Shown here in pieces: positions 25,262-33,301 of a DNA stretch of 64,000 bases; position 1 is the first letter of the stretch; each line of letters begins with the position of its first letter. This DNA comes from UBA4093 sp036676455. Its GTDB lineage: Bacteria; Cyanobacteriota; Sericytochromatia; S15B-MN24; UBA4093. The DNA lies in NCBI GenBank assembly GCA_036676455.1, contig JAKFCW010000101.1, positions 1 to 64,000 on the forward strand. The letters run 5' to 3'. The position numbers were made by a program, and so were the translations under genes. The notes under the pieces were generated by a model. That model saw only the letters and a list, made by a program, of their open reading frames with translations, had not been told where the DNA came from and ran no database searches.

Positions 25262-26421
25262 ACCAGACCGAGAAGATCCTGATCGCCGTCGCCCTCGTGC
25301 TGGCCCTGGCCGTCCCCGCGGGGATCCATTTCATGGGGGTGAAGGCTGCGGAGGGCAACCTCACGCGCCTGCGCCAGCAGATCGACCAGGCGATGCGCGA
25401 TCGCGACTCCAGCGATCGCCTGCTCTCCCTGCGTCAGCAGGAATGGCAGAAGGTCACCACCGAGATCGAGCGTCTCCGGCTCTTCGACCTCCGCAAGGAG
25501 GAGCGCTACGAGACCGTGATGATCAACCGCTCGAACCTCGGGTTGATCGCCCTCTCGGAGATCTTCGAGAAGAACGGCATCGCCATCGACGCCCTGGAGC
25601 CCCAGCCCAGCGAGTACAAGCAGGTGATGATCGCCGAGGCCCCCCAGGCCGGCGTGGCGCGCCGGCGCTACGTGCTTCTGGCCCGGGGCCCCTACCAGAG
25701 CCTCTTGAAGGTCTACGACGCCCTGAAGACCCTGCCTCCCACCCTGGAGGTCAGCGGCTACGAGGTCTCCTACCTCGACTCCAGCGCCCAGCGCGCCACG
25801 GTCTCCCTGAAGCTGGATCTCGCCTTCAACTACCTGCTGACGCCCGAGCAGCTGAACCAGGCCCAGGCCGCCGAGCAGACGCCGGGCGCCGCTCCGCCGC
25901 CGCCGATCAGCTGGCATCCGGGAGAGGCGTGGAAGGTCGTGATGGACTGGGTCATGCCGCCGGCATGGGCGCAATCGCCCGCCCCGGAGAAGCTTTACAC
26001 CATTCCCGTCCGCAAGACTCCGCAGATGGGACGTTCGGAGCCCTTCCTGCCGCTGGCTCCCACGGGAACCGAATCCCTGGGGGTCAAGGCCGCGCCGAAG
26101 CCCACCTTGCAGGTTGCCTTGATCGGTGTCTTGCTCGGAGGGGACGGCCTTCCCGGCGCCATTCTCAGCTCGGGCGGGCAGCGGATCCGCGTGCGGCCGG
26201 GAAGCGTCCTGCCCTCTGGAGCCGAGGTGCTGGCCATCGGGGATGGCTACGTGTTGATCCGCTATTCGGGATCCATCCACCGGGTGGGCTTGAGCCGGGA
26301 CATGCGCGCCCCGGAGCCGGCGGAGCCGACTCTCGGCGTACCGAACACGCAGCCTCCTCCGATCCCGGGCCTTCCCCTCCCGGGGTCGCCCCTGGATTCC
26401 TTGTTGCCGCGTGGAGAGTGA
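25258..26421 (+). CDS. pilO-pilP: PilO-like protein with C-terminal PilP-like domain
   Basis: The 387-residue protein starts with a single membrane span (ILIAVALVLALAVPAG) and a coiled coil (about 30-90), then the PilO-type alpha/beta domain (LIALSEIFEKNGIAIDALEP, GPYQSLLKVYDALKTLPPTL). After a Pro-rich linker the last ~130 residues resemble PilP/GspC homology regions: RSEPFLPLAP, LQVALIGVLLGGDGLPGAIL, GQRIRVRPGSVLPSGAEVLA. This would let one polypeptide bridge the inner-membrane PilN/O complex and the PilQ secretin. No separate pilP is seen in the window. ATGA overlap with the gene before. The PilP assignment is inferred from order and motif pattern. Confidence 0.75.
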   Translation: MNQTEKILIAVALVLALAVPAGIHFMGVKAAEGNLTRLRQQIDQAMRDRDSSDRLLSLRQQEWQKVTTEIERLRLFDLRKEERYETVMINRSNLGLIALSEIFEKNGIAIDALEPQPSEYKQVMIAEAPQAGVARRRYVLLARGPYQSLLKVYDALKTLPPTLEVSGYEVSYLDSSAQRATVSLKLDLAFNYLLTPEQLNQAQAAEQTPGAAPPPPISWHPGEAWKVVMDWVMPPAWAQSPAPEKLYTIPVRKTPQMGRSEPFLPLAPTGTESLGVKAAPKPTLQVALIGVLLGGDGLPGAILSSGGQRIRVRPGSVLPSGAEVLAIGDGYVLIRYSGSIHRVGLSRDMRAPEPAEPTLGVPNTQPPPIPGLPLPGSPLDSLLPRGE

Positions 26422-26425
26422 GCTG

Positions 26426-28204
26426 ATGGAAACGAACGAACGGGCTCTGATCCCGACCAACCAGATCGAACGCCGGCAGACGCAAGACGGCCCCATCAAG
26501 AAGCTCCGCGTCGGCGAGTGGCTCAAGAGCCTCGGCTTCATCTCGGAGTTCCAGCTTTCCGAGGCCCTGACCATCCAGATGGAGACGGGCAAGAAGCTGG
26601 GTGAGATCCTGGTCGCCAAGGGCTATGTCGCCGCCAAGGAGCTGCAGGAGATCCTCAACCTGCAAGAGGTGCTATCCAGCAAGTCCACGCTCGCTGATTT
26701 CGTGGTCGATGCGGGAATCCTGGCCATGGTGCCCGAGACCTTTGCCCGCCAGCACCTGGTCATTCCCCTGGTCAAGGTGGGCCGCCGCCTGGTCGTGGCC
26801 GTGAACCGCGCCGACGACACCAAGCTGCTCGACCATCTTTCGCTTCTGACGGGCCACTTCATGGTGCCCCTGGCCTTCCGCAAGGAGGACCTCGAGGGCG
26901 CGCTCACGACGTTCTACGACAGCCGCCACCGCAGCAACACCAGCGCCATCGAACGGGCCATCAAGTCCGGTACCCATGAGACCGGGCAGCCGCAGCGCCA
27001 GGTCCAGGAGATCAACGCGACCGGCAACTCCGACGCTCCGATCATCGAGCTGGTCAACGCCATGCTCTCCGAGGCGGTCGAGCGCGGGGTCAGCGACATC
27101 CACATCGAGCCCCGCGAGACCTTTATGGAGATTCGCTTCCGGATCGACGGCGTCCTCAGCAAGTACCTGGACGTTCCCAAGGCCATCGAGAACTCCGTCG
27201 CCACTCGCCTCAAGGTCCTGGGCAACATGAACATCACCGAGAAGCGCCGCCCCCAGGACGGCCGCTTTGGGGCCAGCTTCGCGAACGGCGAGAAGGTGGA
27301 CTTCCGCGTCTCCTCCATCTCCACCCACTGGGGCGAGAAGCTGGTCCTGCGCCTGCTGCGCCAGAAGTCCATCGCGCTCGGCATGGAGAAGCTCGGCTTC
27401 GAGGAGGACCATGCGAAGCTGATCGATCGCCTGCTTCACAGCCCCACGGGCATCATCCTCGTCACCGGCCCCACGGGTTCGGGCAAGACCACGACCCTAT
27501 ACGCGGCCCTGCAGAAGTTCGATCGCGAGACCGACTCGATCGTCACGATCGAGGACCCGGTCGAGTACCCGGTGGAGGGCATCGCCCAGATCGGCATCAA
27601 CAACAAGATCGACCTCAACTTCGCCGGGGCCCTGCGCACCATCCTGCGCCAGGATCCGGACGTCATCATGCTCGGTGAGATCCGCGACCACGAGACCCTG
27701 GAGACCGCCACCCACGCGGCCATGACCGGCCACCTGGTGCTCTCGACCCTGCACACGAACGACGCGGTCTCCACCGTGGGCCGCATCGTCGAGATGGGGA
27801 TCCCCCCTTACGTCGTCTCCTCGACGGTGATGGGAGTCATCGCCCAGCGCCTGGTCCGGAGGATCTGTCCGGGCTGCACCGAGGAGTACGAGGCCACGCC
27901 TGAGGACCGCGCCTTCCTGGGAGTCGCCCCGGATCGCCCCCTCACTCTCGCGCGCGGCAAGGGCTGCGACCTCTGCAACATGACCGGCTACAAGGGTCAG
28001 CTGGGCGTCTACGAGATCCTCATGATCTCCCGGCCGCTTCAGGCGATCATCAACCGGGGAGGCTCGACCATGGAGCTGGCCGAGGAGGCCCACAAGGGCG
28101 GCTTCCGCACGATGATCTTCGACGCCAAGCGCAAGGTCATCCGACGGATGACCAACGTTCCCGAGGTCATCCGCGTGCTGGGTTACGGCACCGACGGCTT
28201 CTAA
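26426..28204 (+). CDS. pilB: Type IV pilus assembly ATPase PilB
   Basis: The 592-residue motor ATPase drives pilus extension. The N-terminal T2SSE_N/MshEN-type region includes LSEALTIQMETGKKLGEIL. The catalytic core has Walker A GPTGSGKTTTLYA (about 347-359), an Asp box (TIEDPVEYPVEGI), Walker B with LRQDPDVIMLGEIRD and the His box HLVLSTLHTNDA. A four-Cys zinc site is formed by CPGC (about 480) and CDLC (about 513), as in PilB/GspE assembly motors and unlike the retraction motor PilT. ATG 26426 is preferred; GTG 26411 in frame is an alternative. It is the last gene of the plus-strand pil operon. Confidence 0.95.
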   Translation: METNERALIPTNQIERRQTQDGPIKKLRVGEWLKSLGFISEFQLSEALTIQMETGKKLGEILVAKGYVAAKELQEILNLQEVLSSKSTLADFVVDAGILAMVPETFARQHLVIPLVKVGRRLVVAVNRADDTKLLDHLSLLTGHFMVPLAFRKEDLEGALTTFYDSRHRSNTSAIERAIKSGTHETGQPQRQVQEINATGNSDAPIIELVNAMLSEAVERGVSDIHIEPRETFMEIRFRIDGVLSKYLDVPKAIENSVATRLKVLGNMNITEKRRPQDGRFGASFANGEKVDFRVSSISTHWGEKLVLRLLRQKSIALGMEKLGFEEDHAKLIDRLLHSPTGIILVTGPTGSGKTTTLYAALQKFDRETDSIVTIEDPVEYPVEGIAQIGINNKIDLNFAGALRTILRQDPDVIMLGEIRDHETLETATHAAMTGHLVLSTLHTNDAVSTVGRIVEMGIPPYVVSSTVMGVIAQRLVRRICPGCTEEYEATPEDRAFLGVAPDRPLTLARGKGCDLCNMTGYKGQLGVYEILMISRPLQAIINRGGSTMELAEEAHKGGFRTMIFDAKRKVIRRMTNVPEVIRVLGYGTDGF

Positions 28205-28208
28205 GGGC

Positions 28209-28262
28209 CGTCACTCCCGTGACAGCGGGGACCACTGGATTCCCGCCTGCGCGGGAATGACG
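28209..28262. repeat. REP-like palindromic repeat, copy 4
   Basis: A 54-bp imperfect inverted repeat (ends CGTCACTCCCG and GCGGGAATGACG) lies between the converging pilB and YibE/F-like genes, 4 bp after the pilB stop. It is the most diverged copy in its centre. It probably ends transcription on both sides. Confidence 0.85.
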
Positions 28263-28269
28263 CCACTCG

Positions 28270-29415
28270 TCACGCGGTCGGCTCGCGCCGCCGTAGCAGC
28301 CGTGCACTCCAGGCGGTGACGAGCAGCGTGGCGACCATGCCGATCAGGCCGGATTCCCAGGCCAGCATCACCGAGACGAAGTAGTCGTAGTTGAAGAGCC
28401 GAACCAGCGAGACCTTGATGGAGGTCACGTCGCCCAGGCGTGTGATCAGCAGCAGGGAGAGCGAGAGCCCGAAGTACATGAGGCCGGTGCCAATCGCGAG
28501 TGCAGGCAAGACCTTGCGGCCTTCCCGTAGGCCGGCTTCCAGAGCGTCCTCCTGCGGGTGTTGGGTGATCGCCCGCGCTGTCACCAGGCTCGCCAAGATC
28601 AGCCCCCCGAGAGTGGTCAGGACGGACCCGGCCAGCCAGAGCTGGCGGTAGTCGAGCGTGCGGGACTGGTTGACCTGCGTGTACAACACCAGGGCATCCG
28701 GGGTCGCGAGCCCGCTGACGTGTCCGGTCGCGTAGGCGATCGCCATGACGGCAATCGTTACGACCAGCCCCGCTCCCAGGCCCAGCATGGCGGCTCGAAG
28801 TGCCGTCGAACGCTTTTCCAGTGCGAGGCGGAGGGCGCCCAGGCCGATGGCCAGGCCAGCGAGGCCGCTCAGCGCGGCCGGAGAAACGCCGCGGATCAAG
28901 AGGGGGAGCACGACGACGTAGAGCCCGCCGAAAACCGCGATGACCATGGCCAGGGCCTTCAGGCCTGCCTGCCGGCCGACCAGCAGCAGGGCCAGGGCGC
29001 TCAGGGCCGAAACCCAGGCCAGGGCTGGCCGGCGGTCGTAGTCGACCACCCGGTAGAGCATGCGCCCATCGGAGAGCCGGCTTTCGGCCACGATGACTCG
29101 CTCACCGAGGCGCGGATCGACATCGACGCTGGGGTTGCCGAAGAGGTAGTGCTCGACCGTGACGCGCTGGCCGTGGTGTGCGCCGCTCAGCAGCTCGACC
29201 GTCAGTGAGAGCTGGGGAGGCTCCTGGAACAGCCCGCCTGGCATTCGCGGGAGAGCGTCCGGGGCGAACGTAGCGGGGATCTCGACGATCACGCCCGATA
29301 CGTAGGTTTCCGCCCCCTGGAAGAGCTGGATCGGCATGTGGGCCTGGGCCTCGCGGGGCATGAGCGCCGCGAGCAGGACGATCGCCAGGGCGATCAGGGC
29401 TCGGAGGAGGCTCAT
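28270..29415 (-). CDS. YibE/F-like multispan membrane protein
   Basis: The 381-residue product has a signal-like N terminus (RALIALAIVLLAALMPREAQA), an exported beta domain of about 100 residues (VTVEHYLFGNPSVDVDPRLGE), then about seven membrane spans (LPLLIRGVSPAALSGLAGL, AIGTGLMYFGLSLSLLL). This matches the YibE/F-like pattern, whose role is not established. Its start overlaps the stop of the upstream lipoprotein gene by 4 bp, so the two are translationally coupled. The start of 29415 was chosen from that overlap; the frame continues open upstream as an antisense-type artefact. Confidence 0.75.
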   Translation of the reverse strand: MSLLRALIALAIVLLAALMPREAQAHMPIQLFQGAETYVSGVIVEIPATFAPDALPRMPGGLFQEPPQLSLTVELLSGAHHGQRVTVEHYLFGNPSVDVDPRLGERVIVAESRLSDGRMLYRVVDYDRRPALAWVSALSALALLLVGRQAGLKALAMVIAVFGGLYVVVLPLLIRGVSPAALSGLAGLAIGLGALRLALEKRSTALRAAMLGLGAGLVVTIAVMAIAYATGHVSGLATPDALVLYTQVNQSRTLDYRQLWLAGSVLTTLGGLILASLVTARAITQHPQEDALEAGLREGRKVLPALAIGTGLMYFGLSLSLLLITRLGDVTSIKVSLVRLFNYDYFVSVMLAWESGLIGMVATLLVTAWSARLLRRREPTA

Positions 29416-32006
29416 GGGGTCCAGTTGACCTGCGCATAGTCGAGGGTCGGGGCGAGGCCTGCGGCCTGCTTGAGCATGAGGATCTTCAGCCTCAGCTCGG
29501 GGTAGGCGATGGTCGACAGGCCGGCGAGCGAGACAGGGGTCGTGCTGAAGCCGGAGGAGTTGTTGGGCAGGACGGTGTCGGGCAATGCCACGCCGTCCTT
29601 GGAAAGCACCTGGATGCGGACAGCGCTTCCGGCGGGCGTTGCGGCCGAATAGCTGAGATCGCCCCACGCGGTGAGGGAGTTGGGGGCGATCGCCAGGGTC
29701 GTCGCCGTCGAGGCGGTCGAGCCGATGTCCACCCGGCTGAGCAGGGGCTTGGATTCGATGCTGTTGGTCGTCAGAGTCGCCTTGTAGCGCAGGTAGCGCC
29801 CGGTGACCCCGGCAGGCACCGCGCCTGGAGCCGAGTACGAGGTGCCGGCCGTTCCGTCGGGTCCCTTCCACGCGAGGTCCGTGGCGCCCGCATCGTCGGT
29901 CGCGGCCACCTGGAAGCTGATCTTGGTATCGGTGCTGGGATGCGCCGAGACCCAGCTGAGGCGGGTGCCGGCCCAGTTGTAGCCATTGGCCCCCGAGTTG
30001 AAGGCGCGCGAGGTGAAGCTGCCCGAGACCGAGGTGCCGCGGTCGAAGGTGTAGTACATCGAGTTGATCATGGCCTTGGCCTCGAACTCGCTGGGCACCG
30101 CCTGCGTGTGGCCGTAGCTGAAGAAGGCCGCGTTGGAGTTGGCCGTCGTGAACGTGGTCCAGTAGGGGTAGGCCTTGGCATCGGCCTCGGTCGTCACCTT
30201 GAAGGCATACCAGACTGTCGCGGGATTCGCCACGTGGTTCGAGGAATGGGAGTTCTGGATCGAGAACTGGCTGACGGCCGAGAGGTTGAAAGGCTTGTTG
30301 AGCACGGGGCTGGACGTGTTGACCCCCGGAGCCTGGTAGACGGTGGTGGCTGTGAGGGCGCTGCCTCCGGCGGTCATGCCGTGCAGGTCGGTGAGCGAGA
30401 AGAAGTTGGGCCGGCTGGTCGGCAGGGTATCGTGGGTGAAGACGATGCCCCGTCCCAGCAGCGCGAAGCTGCGCGTGAGATCCCGCGAGTTGGTCGTGAG
30501 GTCCATGCCGCCGCCGCCGAAGGCGGCCGACTTGGCGTAGGAGTCGGCCACGCCGAAGTAGAGGATGTCGTAGTCCTGCAGGGTGCGCGTCACGGTGCCG
30601 CCCAGGGTGGCGGTGGCCGGGGCGACGGTGCCGGACTTGTTGACCACCGTCACCGAGAAGGTCGCGTCGAGCGTGGTCAGGGTGTTGTAGGTGGTGACGG
30701 GCAGGGTGTCGAACGAGAAGAGATCCGGCCGCCAGTTGTAGACCCCCTGGGCCGCCACGATCTGGCTCTGGCCGTCGGGGTAGACCTGCAGAACCCGCAG
30801 GGCACCGATCTGAAGCGTCACCGCACCGTCTCCGCCGTCGACCGGGTCGGGCACGTCCTTGCTCACGGGGCCGCTCACGGCGCCCGCGGCGAAGTCGGCG
30901 TTCGTCGTGTCGACGAAGCCCAGGCCGGTGCCTCCCTGCATGGTCAGCGCTCCACTGCTGACGGTGGTGTTGAAGAGGTCCTTGAGGTCGTTGGAATCGT
31001 CGTAGGGATCCTTCCAGCCGGTTTGCGTCCAGACCGGGCCGGTCTTGAGCAGGCCTCCGACCTGGACGGAGATCGGGCCCGACAGGCCCAGGCGGCGGGG
31101 CACCTTCACGGAGAGGACCTCGCGATCGGCGCTCACGGAGAGGACCTCGCCCTTCCAACCGTTGAACTTCACCACGTTGTTGGACGGGATGGGATCGAAG
31201 GCATACCCCGCGAGAGTCACCGTGTCCTGCGACATGCCGGTGGTCGGAGTCACGCTCTGGATCGAGAAGCCCTGCTCCGTGCGCAAGTACCGGCGCGGGG
31301 GGCCCATGTCCATCGAGACGGCGAAGACGGGATCCACGTCGCGATCCAGCGCCTCGTTGACCAGGGCGAAGACCTGGTGGTACTCGTCATTGCCGATCTG
31401 CGAGGCTCCCGGCTGGAACGTGTCGGACGTGGCGGGGCTCAGCGAGGAGTCGGGGAAGCCGACGTTGAGCGCGTTGATCATGCCCTCGGTGTTTACGGTC
31501 TGGCCCGCCGCGTTGCGGAGGTTCGTGATGATCGAGAGGGCCGTGGTCGAGCGGTTGACGATGATTCCCTGGCGGGAGATGCTCTTCCAGGTGCCGCTGC
31601 GCCAGTAGATCAGCGTGCGCACGCGAGCGAGCGATGCCCCGGCCCGGTTGGAGTCTCCCCCGGCCGAGAGGCCCTTGGCTGCCTCGAGGAAATAGGCGGC
31701 CGTGCGGCTGGGGCGGAAGGAGCTGCCGAACTTGAGGCTGAAGATGCCGTCCACGTCCGTCACCGAGGAGGCGATCGTCTCGTTGGTGGCGGCGTTGATC
31801 AGGCTGACCGTCGCGCTGACGGCGACCTCTCGCATGTCGGCCTGGACGGAGCGCTCGGCGAAGCGGACGCTTCCCGTCAGCTCGGGGGTCGGGCCGTTCT
31901 CCTCGGGCGCCTGGGTCGGGACGATCGGGCGGGTGCAGCCCACCAGCACGAAGAGCGCCAGTAGAACGGAGAGTACCGTCCTCGCCGATTGCGTGATTCC
32001 GCGCAT
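29412..32006 (-). CDS. Class A-like lipoprotein with a non-propeller C-terminal region
   Basis: The 864-residue product has a lipobox LVGC with Cys24 followed by TRPIVP, a variant of the C-P-R-P-L tag. The N-terminal ~300 residues match the cassette class A proteins: TVSLINAATNETIASSVTDVDG, YFLEAAKGL, RAGASLARVRTLIYW, TTALSIITNLR, and an IPT/TIG-like domain (SIQSVTPTTGMSQDTVTLAG). The rest differs: no NHL repeats, but ILYFGVADSYAKSAAFG ... GRGIVFTHDT, recalling a ThuA/glutamine-amidotransferase-like fold, and a C-terminal beta domain. AGGGGG precedes ATG 32006 (an in-frame GTG lies two codons earlier). It is followed by the YibE/F-like gene with a 4-bp overlap. Confidence 0.78.
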   Translation of the reverse strand: MRGITQSARTVLSVLLALFVLVGCTRPIVPTQAPEENGPTPELTGSVRFAERSVQADMREVAVSATVSLINAATNETIASSVTDVDGIFSLKFGSSFRPSRTAAYFLEAAKGLSAGGDSNRAGASLARVRTLIYWRSGTWKSISRQGIIVNRSTTALSIITNLRNAAGQTVNTEGMINALNVGFPDSSLSPATSDTFQPGASQIGNDEYHQVFALVNEALDRDVDPVFAVSMDMGPPRRYLRTEQGFSIQSVTPTTGMSQDTVTLAGYAFDPIPSNNVVKFNGWKGEVLSVSADREVLSVKVPRRLGLSGPISVQVGGLLKTGPVWTQTGWKDPYDDSNDLKDLFNTTVSSGALTMQGGTGLGFVDTTNADFAAGAVSGPVSKDVPDPVDGGDGAVTLQIGALRVLQVYPDGQSQIVAAQGVYNWRPDLFSFDTLPVTTYNTLTTLDATFSVTVVNKSGTVAPATATLGGTVTRTLQDYDILYFGVADSYAKSAAFGGGGMDLTTNSRDLTRSFALLGRGIVFTHDTLPTSRPNFFSLTDLHGMTAGGSALTATTVYQAPGVNTSSPVLNKPFNLSAVSQFSIQNSHSSNHVANPATVWYAFKVTTEADAKAYPYWTTFTTANSNAAFFSYGHTQAVPSEFEAKAMINSMYYTFDRGTSVSGSFTSRAFNSGANGYNWAGTRLSWVSAHPSTDTKISFQVAATDDAGATDLAWKGPDGTAGTSYSAPGAVPAGVTGRYLRYKATLTTNSIESKPLLSRVDIGSTASTATTLAIAPNSLTAWGDLSYSAATPAGSAVRIQVLSKDGVALPDTVLPNNSSGFSTTPVSLAGLSTIAYPELRLKILMLKQAAGLAPTLDYAQVNWTP

Positions 32007-32080
32007 CGTCACCCCCTGTGTCGCGACTGTCGTGACCCGCTGGCCACCCCTTGGTTCTTATTCCCGCCGGCGAGCGATCG

Positions 32081-33175
32081 TTACGGGACGAAGACGTGGA
32101 CCCGGTGGCCCGTCTCGTCCGTCACCCAGAGCCGGCCGCCCGGAGCGAAGGCCAGGCCATGGGGCCGTAGGCCGATGGTGTAGTTCTTGACGAATGCGCC
32201 CGACGCGTTGAACTTCTCGACCTTCCCGGCGGCCGGGACGCTGACCCAGGCGTTGCCGGAAGCGTCGATGGCCATGTCCGCGGGGGCGCCGCTGAGCCCC
32301 CGGTTCAGGGTCTCGTCCGTCGCGGGGTCGATCCGCCAGACGCTGTTGCCGCTGTGGTTGAGCACCCAGATGGCGTCCGCGGACGCGCGGATCACGCCGG
32401 GGTTGCTCCCGACGGGGATCGTGCGATCGGGGTTGCCCTGGCCGTCGTAGACCTCGACCCGGTCATTCTCCGTGTCGGTGACCCAGATCTTCCCGCCATG
32501 AACGGCGACTCCGCCGGCGGCGAGGGTGGCGACGGACTGGGTCGCGTTGTTCTGGGTTGCCAGCTTGACGAGGGCGCGAGCGCCCTCCAGGGCCACCCAG
32601 AGGTTCCCGTCGTTGTCCGCGGCGAGATCGCGGGGGCCGGCGCCGACCTGGACCTGGGACATGGTTCCGCTGGCAGTGAACTTGGTGAGGGTGTTGCCGG
32701 AGCGATTGGCCACCCAGATGTTGCCCGACTTGTCGGCCACGACCGCCGAGGGAGCGTCTCCGGTCGGCGGGTCGCCGAGGAGCTGGCCGGTAGAGTCGAC
32801 TTTTGCCACGTTCCCGGACTCGTTCAGGGCGACCCAGGCGTTACCGCTCCAGTCGAAGGCCAGGCCGCGCGGGTCGCCGTACCCGATGGTGACGGCGAAG
32901 GCGACGCTCTCGGAGGGAGGAGGCGTCGGGGTGGGCGTGGGCGTGGGAGTGGGGGAGGCGACCACGGGAGGCGGGCTCTCCTGGCCGCCGATGTTGCCGC
33001 CGAGGTTGCTGCCGTCGGGAGTTGGCGTGCTGCCGTCCGTTCCGGACGTGCCGCCGGGTCGGGTGCCGGTGCGGCCTCCGATGAGCAGACTGTCATCCTC
33101 GGCACAGCCCACTCCGATCATGGTGAGGGCGAGCCCCAGGGCCACCGCGGAAATCAGCTGTCGGCTCGCGACCAT
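32081..33175 (-). CDS. Lipoprotein with NHL/Vgb-type beta-propeller
   Basis: The product has 364 residues. The signal ends in GVGC (Cys24) followed by AEDDSLLIGGRTG, the same tag as the class C/D lipoproteins of the cassettes. A Pro/Thr repeat stalk (residues about 75-90) then leads to about six propeller blades (LAFDWSGNAWVALNESGNVA, VVADKSGNIWVANRSGNTL, MAIDASGNAWVSVPAAGKV, LAFAPGGRLWVTDETGHRV). Such propellers bind ligands or proteins, or act as lyases (Vgb); no catalytic residue can be assigned. GGAGGAGCG precedes the ATG. It is divergent from the lipoprotein at 33302. Confidence 0.83.
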   Translation of the reverse strand: MVASRQLISAVALGLALTMIGVGCAEDDSLLIGGRTGTRPGGTSGTDGSTPTPDGSNLGGNIGGQESPPPVVASPTPTPTPTPTPPPSESVAFAVTIGYGDPRGLAFDWSGNAWVALNESGNVAKVDSTGQLLGDPPTGDAPSAVVADKSGNIWVANRSGNTLTKFTASGTMSQVQVGAGPRDLAADNDGNLWVALEGARALVKLATQNNATQSVATLAAGGVAVHGGKIWVTDTENDRVEVYDGQGNPDRTIPVGSNPGVIRASADAIWVLNHSGNSVWRIDPATDETLNRGLSGAPADMAIDASGNAWVSVPAAGKVEKFNASGAFVKNYTIGLRPHGLAFAPGGRLWVTDETGHRVHVFVP

Positions 33176-33255
33176 CGCTCCTCCAAGACCTCAAGCGCCG
33201 GGATTGCTGGGGAGATCATACCCCCTGCCCGTCTGGCATAAACAGGCGCATGGTC

Positions 33256-33263
33256 GGGTATAA
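33256..33263 (+). promoter_or_regulatory. GGGTATAA promoter-like motif before the lipoprotein at 33302
   Basis: GGGTATAAA is located 38 bp upstream of the start codon. Similar octamers precede the class A genes at 36079, 43751, 52949 and 60647. The -35 region is not evident. Confidence 0.42.
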
Positions 33264-33301
33264 AGCGCTCGAGTCGATGCCGGATGAGGGAGGGTTGCCT
33301 G

